Positions 1 to 11,750 of a DNA stretch of 64,000 bases are shown one piece after another; the first letter of the stretch is position 1; every line of letters starts with the position of its first letter. This stretch comes from Pectobacterium brasiliense (lineage in GTDB: Bacteria > Pseudomonadota > Gammaproteobacteria > Enterobacterales > Enterobacteriaceae), in NCBI RefSeq assembly GCF_016950255.1, contig NZ_JACGFN010000001.1, positions 2,976,001-3,040,000 of the forward strand. The letters are read 5' to 3'. The notes under the pieces are model-generated. The model made no database searches. It was not told the DNA's origin and saw only the letters and a list, made by a program, of their open reading frames with translations. Made by a program: the position numbers and the translations under genes.

Positions 1-1122
1 CTGCGTGTTCTACTGCTCGACAACGGCAAGAAGGCTGGCCGGAAAATATTGATGTCCGGGGGCGGGCGCTGCAACTTTACCAATATGTATGCAGAGCCGG
101 CGGCCTATCTGTCTCACAATCCTCACTTTTGTAAATCAGCACTGGCGCGTTATACCCAATGGGATTTCATCAGCCTGGTCAACAGCCACCGCATCGCTTA
201 TCACGAGAAAACGCTCGGTCAGCTATTCTGCGATGATTCCGCACAGCAAATCGTGGACATGCTGGTAACAGAATGTGAGCGGGCAAATGTCACCCTCCGT
301 CTGCGCAGTGAAGTGACCTCGGTGGAGAAATCAGACGATCGGTTCACCGTCCAGCTAAGCAACGGCACATCATTCCAGAGTGCATCGCTGGTCGTTGCCT
401 GCGGCGGCCTGTCGATGCCCGGCCTAGGCGCGACACCATTTGGCTACCAGCTCGCCGCACAGTTCGGTATCAACGTGCTCCCAACTCGTGCTGCACTGGT
501 ACCCTTTACGCTACACAAGCCGCTGCTCGAACAGCTGCAAACGCTCTCCGGCGTCTCCGTGACGACCGTCGTCACCACAGAAAACGGCGTGACGTTCCGT
601 GAAAATATCCTGTTTACGCACCGTGGGCTCTCTGGCCCGGCTATTTTGCAGATCTCCAGCTACTGGCAAGCAGGTGAATTCGTCACCATCAATCTGCTAC
701 CCGATCGCGATCTCACTCAGCTTATTAATGACGAGCGCGCCGCTCACCCGAACCAAAGCCTGAAAAACACGCTGGCACAGTGGCTACCTAAACGACTGGT
801 TGAATGCCTACAGGAGTTAGGGCAACTACCGGACGTCACATTGAAACAGCTCAACAGCGCACAGCAAACGCAGATTGAACAGAGCCTGCAACAGTGGCGC
901 GTGCAACCAAACGGTACGGAAGGTTATCGCACAGCCGAAGTGACCATCGGCGGCGTTGACACCCGTGCGCTATCCTCCAAAACCATGGAAGCCAGTGCGG
1001 TGCCGGGGTTGTATTTCATCGGCGAAGTGGTCGATGTAACCGGCTGGCTCGGTGGCTATAACTTCCAATGGGCGTGGAGCTCAGCATGGGCCTGTGCACA
1101 GGCGCTGCCTTTTAGTAAATAG
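1..1122 (+). CDS. yhiN: YhiN family flavoprotein (HI0933-like NAD(P)/FAD-dependent oxidoreductase), 5'-truncated
   Basis: The frame is open from the first base, so the gene begins upstream of the window and its N-terminal FAD-binding beta-alpha-beta unit is missing. The visible part starts LRVLLLDNGKKAGRK and continues through the family signature SGGGRCNFTN. Near the end lie GLYFIGEVVDVTGWLGGYNFQ and a WAWSSAWACAQ tail, the usual C-terminus of HI0933-like flavoproteins. The protein is full length at its 3' end and matches E. coli YhiN almost throughout. Members bind FAD through a Rossmann fold; the substrate of YhiN is not established, so no reaction is assigned. It stands alone, with 92 bp before the next gene on the same strand. 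Confidence 0.93.
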   Translation: MRVLLLDNGKKAGRKILMSGGGRCNFTNMYAEPAAYLSHNPHFCKSALARYTQWDFISLVNSHRIAYHEKTLGQLFCDDSAQQIVDMLVTECERANVTLRLRSEVTSVEKSDDRFTVQLSNGTSFQSASLVVACGGLSMPGLGATPFGYQLAAQFGINVLPTRAALVPFTLHKPLLEQLQTLSGVSVTTVVTTENGVTFRENILFTHRGLSGPAILQISSYWQAGEFVTINLLPDRDLTQLINDERAAHPNQSLKNTLAQWLPKRLVECLQELGQLPDVTLKQLNSAQQTQIEQSLQQWRVQPNGTEGYRTAEVTIGGVDTRALSSKTMEASAVPGLYFIGEVVDVTGWLGGYNFQWAWSSAWACAQALPFSK

Positions 1123-1214
1123 ACACTATAATAATCTCTATTCAGCACTCTCCTTTGATTCACGGAGAAAAGGACGTCTCTACACAGGCCTCTGCTGCCA
1201 GAAAGGAGATGTGA

Positions 1215-2822
1215 ATGAGCCTCATACGTAGTGAACATAAAATCAACATATTGCTGTTACTGGTTGCAGGTATGCTGCCACTGCTGCTTGGTTTATTGTT
1301 CACCTTTGTTGAGTCCAGATTAATGGTAAAGCGCGATTTGGAATCCACTGCGCAAATCGCAATGAATCATGCCGAGAATATTTCGACACAGGCATGGCAG
1401 ATGGTGGATCGCCTCCAGCGCTTTTATGGTCAGCCCTGCGACGTCATCGGCGATGAATTGCAACGTCTTGGCTCGGTCTTTTCTTACTTCCGCGCTATCG
1501 GCGTTATCCATAATACTGACGTCTATTGCTCTTCAACGTTTGGCAGCACGCTGACGCCACTCAGCCGCGTCATTCAGCAGCCGCTACCGGATACCTATTC
1601 TTCTGAACGATGGAGCCTATCGATTGCTGGTTCAGATAACGTCAAAGAACGCCCAGCGCTGATCTTTGTCCAAATGCCTCCTATGGGTTACGGCGCTTAT
1701 GCCATGGTCGATGCGCAATATCTGATCGATCTCATGACTGCGATTAGCAAGATTCGGGGCTATCAACTTATCCTGCAAATGGATAACGGTCACCCGATTC
1801 AAACGGGCCCAACCATTACGCCGCACAGGAGCCTATTTTCTACCTCTGCGCTTGAAATCAAATCGAGCCGCTTTCCGATTACCCTCAATATTACCGCTCC
1901 CGCCACCCAGGAAATTACCAACTGGAAGCAGGCATTTTTCACGTTTCTGCCACTGGCCATTATTCTCTCTCTGCTTTTCACTACAGCGATGTGGTACTGG
2001 CAAAAACGTAAGCTATTCTTTCGCGAAGAAATCCGTAAGGGCATCGCTAACGGCGAATTTTCCGTCTATTACCAGCCTATCTATGACGCGGAATCGAGAA
2101 CCTGCACCGGAGTAGAGACGTTATTGCGCTGGCGACGCAGTAATGGGCTGTGGATTAGACCCGATATATTTATCTCTGCCGCCGAAGCAGAAAGTATGAT
2201 TATTCCCATCACGCGGCATTTATTTGATCTGGTGGCGTCAGATATCGCCAGTTGGCAGGTAAAACCGGGGTTTCATCTGGGGCTCAACGTTGCAGCGGAG
2301 CATTTACATCACCCAAGTTTCGAATCAGACGTACACCGCTTCGCAGAGAAAGTCGCCGCTCATTCATTAAGCATTACACTGGAGCTGACAGAACGTAACC
2401 TCATCAGCAACGGCCCTGAAATCATACAGCGCCTGCATCAGCTGCGTGAAGATGGCTTTATGATTGCCATTGATGACTTCGGTACCGGCCACTGTTCACT
2501 CTCTTATCTGCAAAACTTCCCACTGGATTGCCTGAAAATAGATCAGGGATTTGTCAGCGCAATCTCATCACCGGATGAAGAAGCCCCGATTCTTGATGCC
2601 ATTATTAATTTGAGCCATCGCATCAAGCTTCAATCTGTAGCAGAAGGCGTAGAAACCGAACAGCAGCTCATGTACTTGCAGCGGCGCGGTGTCAAATATA
2701 TACAGGGATTCCTTTATGCCAAGCCGATGGACAATGAATCATTACTGGTCTGGCTTCACTACAATGGTAATAAACCGATTGAGAGCTTTATGAATAAAAA
2801 CAAAGAAGGGGAAAAGCAGTAA
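1215..2822 (+). CDS. CSS-motif/EAL domain cyclic-di-GMP phosphodiesterase, membrane-bound
   Basis: The 535-residue protein has an N-terminal membrane segment (about residues 10-32). A periplasmic domain follows, with the CSS motif at 105-107 and another Cys at 75, then a second membrane helix (about 236-260) and a cytoplasmic EAL domain to the end. This is the architecture of the PdeC/YjcC type of phosphodiesterase, in which periplasmic redox state (CSS disulfide, DsbA/DsbB) and proteolysis control c-di-GMP hydrolysis. The signature glutamate is present but reads ETLLRW rather than EALLRW. DDFGTGH (usually DDFGTGYSS), KIDQGF and the late QGFLYAKPM box are recognisable. An AAGGAG ribosome site lies 7 bases before the ATG. 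The paralogue class is clear; which E. coli pde gene it is orthologous to is not. Confidence 0.9.
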   Translation: MSLIRSEHKINILLLLVAGMLPLLLGLLFTFVESRLMVKRDLESTAQIAMNHAENISTQAWQMVDRLQRFYGQPCDVIGDELQRLGSVFSYFRAIGVIHNTDVYCSSTFGSTLTPLSRVIQQPLPDTYSSERWSLSIAGSDNVKERPALIFVQMPPMGYGAYAMVDAQYLIDLMTAISKIRGYQLILQMDNGHPIQTGPTITPHRSLFSTSALEIKSSRFPITLNITAPATQEITNWKQAFFTFLPLAIILSLLFTTAMWYWQKRKLFFREEIRKGIANGEFSVYYQPIYDAESRTCTGVETLLRWRRSNGLWIRPDIFISAAEAESMIIPITRHLFDLVASDIASWQVKPGFHLGLNVAAEHLHHPSFESDVHRFAEKVAAHSLSITLELTERNLISNGPEIIQRLHQLREDGFMIAIDDFGTGHCSLSYLQNFPLDCLKIDQGFVSAISSPDEEAPILDAIINLSHRIKLQSVAEGVETEQQLMYLQRRGVKYIQGFLYAKPMDNESLLVWLHYNGNKPIESFMNKNKEGEKQ

Positions 2823-2865
2823 TAACCGGCGGAAGCCTGTCCACCGGTATTCAATAATAGGCAAA

Positions 2866-3390
2866 TCAGAAACGGTAACCGACACCAATATTAAAACCGT
2901 CTACACGCGTTTCATCGATTTTCGTGCCTTCGTAGCCAATATCAATCGCCCAGTTTGCTACTGGCGTAATTTGAATACCGGCGCCGTAAGCGAAGCTGGA
3001 TTTACTTTCACTACCCGATTCACGGACAGCATCTCCCTCTTCCCAACTTGATTTACCGTGGCCAATACCCGCCAAACCATAAACACTGACATATTCGTTA
3101 AAGCGGTAAGATGGACCAGCCATGAGTGAATAGTATTTCAGCTGATAAACATCACTGCTTGAATTCTGATAATACTCAGTTTGTTCCGCGCTCACATAAG
3201 TGAAAGAGCCAATAATGCCAAGAGCGGAATCGCCCTGATAATGATATTTGGCCGTAATCCCTTTTGGATCTTTAAAATCATCGACTTTCGCCTGAGCATA
3301 ACCCAAAGATACGGTTTGTGTCGCCTGAGCAGCAGACATTCCCATAGCACAAGCAATCAAAGTGGAGAGTAGCAGTGTTGTTTTTTTCAT
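2866..3390 (-). CDS. Ail/Lom (OmpX) family outer-membrane beta-barrel protein
   Basis: The 174-residue protein has a Sec signal peptide (MKKTTLLLSTLIACAMGMSA, cleaved near AQA). The rest is dominated by alternating aromatic beta-strands typical of eight-stranded barrels. SLMAGPSYRFNEYVSVYGLAG, the AYGAGIQITP strand and the C-terminal GVGYRF ending in Phe are Ail/Lom/OmpX hallmarks. The frame extends 44 codons further upstream, but the ATG at 3390 is followed by the signal peptide and preceded by GGAAGA, so it is preferred. Family members include Yersinia Ail (adhesion, serum resistance), Salmonella PagC/Rck and OmpX; surface-exposed loop functions vary, so no specific role is claimed. The gene is flanked by a long AT-rich upstream region. 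Confidence 0.88.
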   Translation of the reverse strand: MKKTTLLLSTLIACAMGMSAAQATQTVSLGYAQAKVDDFKDPKGITAKYHYQGDSALGIIGSFTYVSAEQTEYYQNSSSDVYQLKYYSLMAGPSYRFNEYVSVYGLAGIGHGKSSWEEGDAVRESGSESKSSFAYGAGIQITPVANWAIDIGYEGTKIDETRVDGFNIGVGYRF

Positions 3391-3825
3391 GATCGAAACA
3401 TCTTCCATGTTTGAATAAAAAGACGGTTTTAACAAAGCGAATATATAAGTATCGCGAATGTTGACCGCACATAAACTTACATTTAAATACGGAGAGGTAA
3501 AGTCAGCATTATTTTTAAACAATCGAGTTGATATTTATTTAAATCATTAAAAAACAAAAAGATACATATTAATCATAGTAATTAATGTGCTATTTTTAAC
3601 ACTATTTTTGGGAACATTCTGAACCGAAGGCCGAGAAAATATGGAAATTTTCGACGCCAAAAAATACGAAGGTAAAACCACACACTCATAAAGGTAATTT
3701 TTTCAAAGCGACTATTTTTTAAACAAAAATATTCTTAAAACGAGATTATTTTTAAACCGATAGTATGAGTAGACGATGATTCGAAACAGGAGAAAAATTG
3801 AGGATGACTTACTGAGGAAGAAAAT
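3391..3825. other. AT-rich intergenic stretch upstream of the Ail-like gene
   Basis: These 435 bases hold no convincing open frame. They are strongly A/T-rich, with many runs of A and T, and probably contain the promoter of the minus-strand Ail-like gene. I could not fix a -35/-10 pair with confidence. AT-rich DNA of this kind is a usual target for nucleoid proteins such as H-NS, but that is inference only. Confidence 0.5.
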
Positions 3826-3902
3826 TGGTCGGCGAGAGAGGATTCGAACCTCCGACCCACTGGTCCCAAACCAGTTGCGCTACCAAGCTGCGCTACTCGC
3901 CG
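3826..3902 (-). tRNA. proM: tRNA-Pro (anticodon UGG)
   Basis: The minus strand folds as a full 77-base cloverleaf: acceptor CGGCGAG/CTCGCCG, D-arm with AGCTTGGTAG, anticodon loop TTTGGGA with anticodon TGG, T-arm GGTTCGAATCC and an encoded CCA end. It is, as far as I recall, identical to E. coli proM. UGG reads the proline codons CCA, CCG and CCU. The gene stands alone between the Ail-like gene and eptB. Confidence 0.98.
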
Positions 3903-4033
3903 AATGCGGGCGCATATTACTGCTACCTTATTAGAGCGTCAATACCTTTTTAGCAAAAGGATTCCGGCTGTCGTTAAAGTATCCATCTCTTGTATTTACA
4001 GCCTGAAACCGACGTCCTTGTCCGTGATTCATG

Positions 4034-5713
4034 TCAATTAGCAGATTTCTGGCACCAGTTATTTTTAGGGTTAATACCGCCGTCAGGCGATGTGTATCCC
4101 ACACATCCAAGAATCGTATCAAACAGCTCTTCATGGCGATGTGTTTTGCCAACGCGCTGCTGAGCCTTCAACTGCTCGAACGCATGCTGATTATCGGCGT
4201 CAGCCAGAAACTTATCCGATGTCCATACCATCATCGGTGAACGGAACTGTTCAGGCGGTGCCATCTGACGCGGCGTGCCGTGTAAATGATAGTTATCATC
4301 GATGGATTCACCATGATCGGAGGCATAAAACACAATCGCTTTCTTATCCCGCACCTGATCAATCACGCTATCAATAAAGCTATCGGTATAGAGCACGCTA
4401 TTATCGAAAGCATTAATCAACTGCTCACGCGTACAAGAGGCATCAACGCCCATACATTCTGGCTGATAGCGCGCATAGCTGCGGGGATAGCGCATGGAAT
4501 ACAGATAGTGGGAACCTTTGGTATGCAACACAATCAGATGCTTACCTTTGGGGTAGCGTGCCAGCGACTCCTTGACCTCGTCGACCAGCAACATATCCTG
4601 CACTGACTTGCCGTCATTGTGTTTCTCTGACGCAATCATCTCACGGAAAGAATAGTTGTTTGCCTCGATACTATTGTAAAACCACACCTCACTTTGCATA
4701 GCAAACAGCTCAGAGGTAAAGCCCAACTCTTTCAGTACGGAAAAGATATTCCGTTCTTTCAGCGTTCGCTGTGCGTTGTCTTCCGTACCGCCTTCTCGCA
4801 CAAACATACAGCGCATGGAAAGTTTGGTTGAGGTATCACACGACTGACCGCGGAATGCGACCAGGTTTTTTTCTTTTGATAGCTTCGGCGTCGTATCTCG
4901 CTCGTAGCCTAACAACCCCATATGATCCCAGCGGGTGGTTTCACCGATAATGAAAACGACGTAGGTATCATCAATGCCTTTCGGCGGGACATAGGTAAAA
5001 TGCTGAGCCGGATCGAAAAGATTAGAAGAATCCTGGCTCTCGTCATACTTGGTGTATGCAAATAATCCTAAAGCAGACAACCAGTTAGAAGGCAGATACG
5101 AGTGAGCGACTACACCACCATAGCTGGGCAAATCCACATTGGATTCTCGCTCGGACACTGACTGAACGTTATCCATATAGCGAAGCGGCATCCAAACCAG
5201 CGCAACAACGGCGATAAGAACCAAAAGAGGAATCAACCGCTTTCCCGGTGATTTAAGCTGTTCGATCAGCGTATGACGTAGCGAGTTCTTCCAGATCAAA
5301 AACAGCGGCAGCGCACTTACCACCAGCATCCACAGGAAAAAACGAAAACCAATGACTTCTTTAGAAAGATCAATATCCGTGGTCATGACCGCAGCAATAA
5401 TGCCATAGCCAATCACAACATTAAAAAACGTCATGTAATAGCTGGCAGCAACGGAGATCAGTACCAAGAGAGAAGCGATTATCCGATAAAAACGGCGCCC
5501 CCCGAGTGAAATAATCCTCATAAGGAAAAAGGTAAATAGGATACTCACGGTCAATTCGACAAGAGCGGGAATAAACGTTGGAACCTGACTACCAGCAGAG
5601 AGTGAAAAATAATCAAACCGGCGATAATACACTGAGATATTGAGAAAAAGACCAATATAAATTGCCAGGACAAACGATAATTTGGGTTGCGAAAAAGATG
5701 CTACAAACTTCAT
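4034..5713 (-). CDS. eptB: Kdo2-lipid A phosphoethanolamine 7''-transferase EptB
   Basis: The 559-residue inner-membrane enzyme adds phosphoethanolamine to the outer Kdo residue of lipopolysaccharide, using phosphatidylethanolamine as donor. The N-terminal ~200 residues carry about five membrane helices and the MTTDIDLSKEV motif. The periplasmic sulfatase-fold domain follows, with the nucleophile motif GETTRWDHMG (about residue 255) and metal-binding DHGES and LHGTP motifs near the C-terminus. The C-terminal TSPDGGINPKNNWC block is specific to EptB rather than EptA or EptC; length and sequence match E. coli EptB (563 aa). Modification lowers surface negative charge and affects cationic peptide sensitivity. 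It is monocistronic, with 255 bp to ligB upstream. In E. coli the sRNA MgrR represses it; I see no direct evidence for that here. Confidence 0.96.
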   Translation of the reverse strand: MKFVASFSQPKLSFVLAIYIGLFLNISVYYRRFDYFSLSAGSQVPTFIPALVELTVSILFTFFLMRIISLGGRRFYRIIASLLVLISVAASYYMTFFNVVIGYGIIAAVMTTDIDLSKEVIGFRFFLWMLVVSALPLFLIWKNSLRHTLIEQLKSPGKRLIPLLVLIAVVALVWMPLRYMDNVQSVSERESNVDLPSYGGVVAHSYLPSNWLSALGLFAYTKYDESQDSSNLFDPAQHFTYVPPKGIDDTYVVFIIGETTRWDHMGLLGYERDTTPKLSKEKNLVAFRGQSCDTSTKLSMRCMFVREGGTEDNAQRTLKERNIFSVLKELGFTSELFAMQSEVWFYNSIEANNYSFREMIASEKHNDGKSVQDMLLVDEVKESLARYPKGKHLIVLHTKGSHYLYSMRYPRSYARYQPECMGVDASCTREQLINAFDNSVLYTDSFIDSVIDQVRDKKAIVFYASDHGESIDDNYHLHGTPRQMAPPEQFRSPMMVWTSDKFLADADNQHAFEQLKAQQRVGKTHRHEELFDTILGCVGYTSPDGGINPKNNWCQKSAN

Positions 5714-5968
5714 TATGACAAGTGCTCCAACAAACCTTTCTTATTATCTGAAGCTATACGACAACATCCGTATGCCTGAGTTCAACGGAAATAATCAGAC
5801 TATCAGGCATTCTATATCGCAAAACAGCAAATAGGCGCAGATCTTTAATTTATAAATTTTACTTATGATTAAGTGGGGGGGAACAGAAAAAAATTGTCCT
5901 TTTATGTGAATGAATCCACGAAAAAATAAAAGGAACGATCCCAATCTGTTATGAAAAATCACCACCGC

Positions 5969-8605
<2,637 letters not shown>

Positions 8606-8658
8606 CGCCTCTTTCAGTATGATGCGCAGTCATTTTATTTCCTGTGGAGTAGCACATT

Positions 8659-8934
8659 ATGGCACGCGTAACTGTTCAAGACGCTGTAGAGAAAATTGGT
8701 AACCGTTTTGACCTGGTGTTGGTCGCTGCTCGTCGCGCCCGTCAAATCCAGACTGGCGGCAAAGATCCGCTGGTTCCTGAAGAAAACGATAAGTACACCG
8801 TGATCGCACTGCGTGAAATCGAAGAAGGTCTGATCAACAACCAGATTCTGGATGTTCGTGACCGTCAGGAACAGCAAGAGCAGGAAGCCGCAGAGATTCA
8901 GGCGGTTACCGCGATTGCTGAAGGCCGCCGTTAA
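8659..8934 (+). CDS. rpoZ: RNA polymerase omega subunit
   Basis: RpoZ is the 91-residue omega subunit that helps beta' fold and assemble, and that forms part of one ppGpp binding site on the enzyme. The sequence [20 protein letters not shown] through the C-terminal [11 protein letters not shown] is almost identical to E. coli omega. The ATG has an upstream GTGGAG ribosome site. It lies between gmk and spoT, 18 bp from the spoT start, so cotranscription with spoT is very likely. Confidence 0.99.
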   Translation: MARVTVQDAVEKIGNRFDLVLVAARRARQIQTGGKDPLVPEENDKYTVIALREIEEGLINNQILDVRDRQEQQEQEAAEIQAVTAIAEGRR

Positions 8935-8952
8935 TCACACCACGAGTCGCCC

Positions 8953-11052
8953 TTGTACATTTTTGAAAGCCTTAATCTGCTGATTCAACGTTATCTGCCA
9001 GAAGATCAGATCAAACGTTTACAGCAGGCTTACTTAGTTGCACGTGATGCTCACGAGGGGCAGACTCGCTCCAGCGGTGAACCCTACATCACACACCCTG
9101 TTGCCGTCGCCTGTATTCTGGCGGAGATGCGTCTCGATTACGAAACGCTGATGGCAGCACTGCTGCATGATGTCATAGAAGACACCCCCGCCACCTATCA
9201 GGACATGGAACAGCTTTTCGGTAAAAGCGTTGCTGAACTGGTAGAGGGCGTGTCCAAGCTGGACAAACTGAAGTTCCGCGATAAGAAAGAAGCGCAGGCT
9301 GAAAACTTTCGCAAAATGATCATGGCGATGGTGCAAGATATTCGCGTCATCCTGATCAAACTCGCAGACCGTACCCATAACATGCGCACGCTGGGCTCAT
9401 TGCGCCCGGACAAGCGCCGCCGCATTGCCCGTGAAACGCTGGAAATATACAGCCCGCTGGCACATCGGCTGGGTATCCATCACCTCAAAACCGAGCTGGA
9501 AGAACTGGGTTTTGAGGCGCTGTATCCGAACCGCTATCGCGTTATTAAAGAGGTCGTCAAGGCCGCACGCGGTAACCGCAAGGAAATGATTCAGAAAATC
9601 CTGTCGGAAATCGAAGGACGTTTGACTGAAGCCGGGATTGCCTGCCGCGTCAGCGGTCGCGAAAAACACCTGTATTCCATCTACTGCAAAATGCACCTGA
9701 AAGAGCAGCGTTTTCATTCCATCATGGATATTTACGCGTTTCGGGTCATCGTGAAAGAGTTGGATACCTGCTATCGCGTGCTCGGTCAGGTTCACAGCCT
9801 TTATAAGCCGCGCCCAGGTCGAGTAAAAGACTACATTGCCATTCCTAAAGCCAACGGCTATCAGTCGCTGCACACGTCTCTGATTGGTCCGCACGGCGTG
9901 CCGGTCGAAGTACAGATTCGCACCGACGACATGGACCAAATGGCGGAAATGGGTGTTGCCGCGCACTGGGCCTATAAAGAAGGCGAAAGCAGCACTACCG
10001 CACAGGTACGCGCTCAACGCTGGATGCAAAGCCTGCTGGAACTCCAGCAAAGCGCCGGTAGCTCATTCGAATTTATCGAAAGCGTGAAGTCCGATCTCTT
10101 CCCTGACGAGATGTACGTCTTTACGCCGGAAGGCCGTATTGTGGAACTCCCCGCAGGCGCGACGCCCGTCGATTTCGCCTACGCGGTACACACCGATATC
10201 GGCCATGCCTGCGTCGGCGCTCGCGTCGACCGCCAGCCTTACCCGCTGTCACAGTCGCTCACCAGCGGCCAAACCGTTGAAATCATTACTGCTCCGGGTG
10301 CCAGACCAAACGCCGCATGGCTTAACTTCGTGGTGAGCTCCAGAGCACGCTCCAAAATTCGTCAGATGCTGAAAAACCTCAAGCGCGATGACTCCGTAAG
10401 CCTCGGTCGCCGTTTGCTGAATCACGCATTGGGCAACGGTCGCAAACTCTCCGACATCCCTGAAAAGTCGATTCAGCTTGAGCTTGAGCGCATGAAGCTC
10501 GCCACGCTGGACGATCTGATGGCGGAAATTGGGATGGGTAATGCCATGAGCGTCGTTGTGGCGAAAAATCTGCTGAACGAACAATCTGAGCTGGGAACTA
10601 CCGGGCTGCGCAAGTTGCCGATCAAAGGCGCAGATGGCGTCATGATCTCATTTGCCAAATGCTGCCGCCCTATCCCCGGCGACCCGATTATTGCCCACGT
10701 CAGCCCTGGTAAAGGGCTGGTTATTCACCATGAATCCTGTCGCAATATTCGTGGCTATCAGAAAGAACCTGAAAAGTTCATGGCGGTAGAGTGGGATAAG
10801 GTGACGGAACAAGAGTTCATCGCCGAAATCAAAGTCGATATGTTCAACCATCAGGGCGCGCTGGCGAACCTGACGGCAGCGATCAACGCCGCGAACTCCA
10901 ATATTCAGAGCATCAATACGGAAGAGAAGGATGGCCGCGTATACAGTGCCTTTATCCGTCTCACTACTCTCGATCGCGTTCATCTGGCCAATATTATGCG
11001 TAAAATCCGCGTGATGCCGGATGTCATCAAAGTTAACCGTAACCGAAATTAA
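8953..11052 (+). CDS. spoT: bifunctional (p)ppGpp synthase/hydrolase SpoT (TTG start)
   Basis: SpoT makes and, mainly, degrades the alarmone (p)ppGpp in response to carbon, iron, fatty-acid and other starvation. The 699-residue chain has an N-terminal HD hydrolase domain with the intact His-Asp pair at residues 72-73 (LLHDVIED). The synthetase domain (YIAIPKANGYQSLHT), a TGS domain (VYVFTPEGR-like, about 385-450) and a C-terminal conserved-cysteine/ACT region follow. The start is TTG: alignment with E. coli SpoT (MYLFESLN) supports this codon, and E. coli uses TTG too. Weak initiation may help keep SpoT scarce. It lies 18 bp after rpoZ and 5 bp before trmH. Confidence 0.98.
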   Translation: MYIFESLNLLIQRYLPEDQIKRLQQAYLVARDAHEGQTRSSGEPYITHPVAVACILAEMRLDYETLMAALLHDVIEDTPATYQDMEQLFGKSVAELVEGVSKLDKLKFRDKKEAQAENFRKMIMAMVQDIRVILIKLADRTHNMRTLGSLRPDKRRRIARETLEIYSPLAHRLGIHHLKTELEELGFEALYPNRYRVIKEVVKAARGNRKEMIQKILSEIEGRLTEAGIACRVSGREKHLYSIYCKMHLKEQRFHSIMDIYAFRVIVKELDTCYRVLGQVHSLYKPRPGRVKDYIAIPKANGYQSLHTSLIGPHGVPVEVQIRTDDMDQMAEMGVAAHWAYKEGESSTTAQVRAQRWMQSLLELQQSAGSSFEFIESVKSDLFPDEMYVFTPEGRIVELPAGATPVDFAYAVHTDIGHACVGARVDRQPYPLSQSLTSGQTVEIITAPGARPNAAWLNFVVSSRARSKIRQMLKNLKRDDSVSLGRRLLNHALGNGRKLSDIPEKSIQLELERMKLATLDDLMAEIGMGNAMSVVVAKNLLNEQSELGTTGLRKLPIKGADGVMISFAKCCRPIPGDPIIAHVSPGKGLVIHHESCRNIRGYQKEPEKFMAVEWDKVTEQEFIAEIKVDMFNHQGALANLTAAINAANSNIQSINTEEKDGRVYSAFIRLTTLDRVHLANIMRKIRVMPDVIKVNRNRN

Positions 11053-11057
11053 TCGTC

Positions 11058-11750
11058 ATGACCCCTCAACGTTATGCACGTATAAAAGAAATGCTCAACT
11101 GTCGTCAGCCCGATCTGACAATTTGCATGGAGCAGGTGCATAAACCTCATAACGTTTCTGCGGTTATCCGTACTGCGGATGCTGTCGGTGTGCATGAGGT
11201 CCATGCGATTTGGCCCACCAGCCGGATGAAAACGCTGGTCTCCTCCGCGGCAGGCAGCAATAGCTGGGTGCAGGTGAAAACCCATCGCAACATAGGTGAT
11301 GCAGTCGGTCACCTGAAGGCTGAAGGCATGCAGGTTTTGGCGACCCATTTGTCTGAACATGCCGTCGATTTTCGGGAAATTGATTACACCCGCCCCACCT
11401 GTATTCTGCTCGGGCAAGAAAAAACCGGTATTACAGCCGAAGCGCTCAAACTGGCCGATCGGGATATCATCATTCCGATGACCGGCATGGTGCAGTCGCT
11501 GAATGTCTCCGTAGCCTCAGCGTTGATCCTGTATGAAGCCCAGCGCCAGCGCCAGATCGCGGGCATGTACCAGCGTGAAGACAGCCCGTTGGATGAAGAA
11601 GAGCAGCAGCGCCTGCTTTTCGAAGGGGGCTACCCAGTACTGGCTCGCGTCGCAAAACGTAAAGGGCTGCCTCGTCCTTATATTGACCATCAGGGTCAGA
11701 TTGTAGCGGATACCCCGTGGTGGGCCGCGATGCAATCGTCGGAGTGCTGA
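11058..11750 (+). CDS. trmH: tRNA (guanosine(18)-2'-O)-methyltransferase
   Basis: TrmH (SpoU) methylates the 2'-hydroxyl of G18 in the D-loop of several tRNAs using S-adenosylmethionine. The 230-residue protein shows the SPOUT trefoil-knot motifs: NVSAVIRTADAVG near the start, LLGQEKTGI in the middle and MVQSLNVSVASALILYEA at the SAM-binding knot. A C-terminal extension ends PWWAAMQSSEC. It starts 5 bp after spoT, and its TGA stop overlaps the recG ATG by one base, so the three genes are very probably translated from one message. Confidence 0.97.
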   Translation: MTPQRYARIKEMLNCRQPDLTICMEQVHKPHNVSAVIRTADAVGVHEVHAIWPTSRMKTLVSSAAGSNSWVQVKTHRNIGDAVGHLKAEGMQVLATHLSEHAVDFREIDYTRPTCILLGQEKTGITAEALKLADRDIIIPMTGMVQSLNVSVASALILYEAQRQRQIAGMYQREDSPLDEEEQQRLLFEGGYPVLARVAKRKGLPRPYIDHQGQIVADTPWWAAMQSSEC

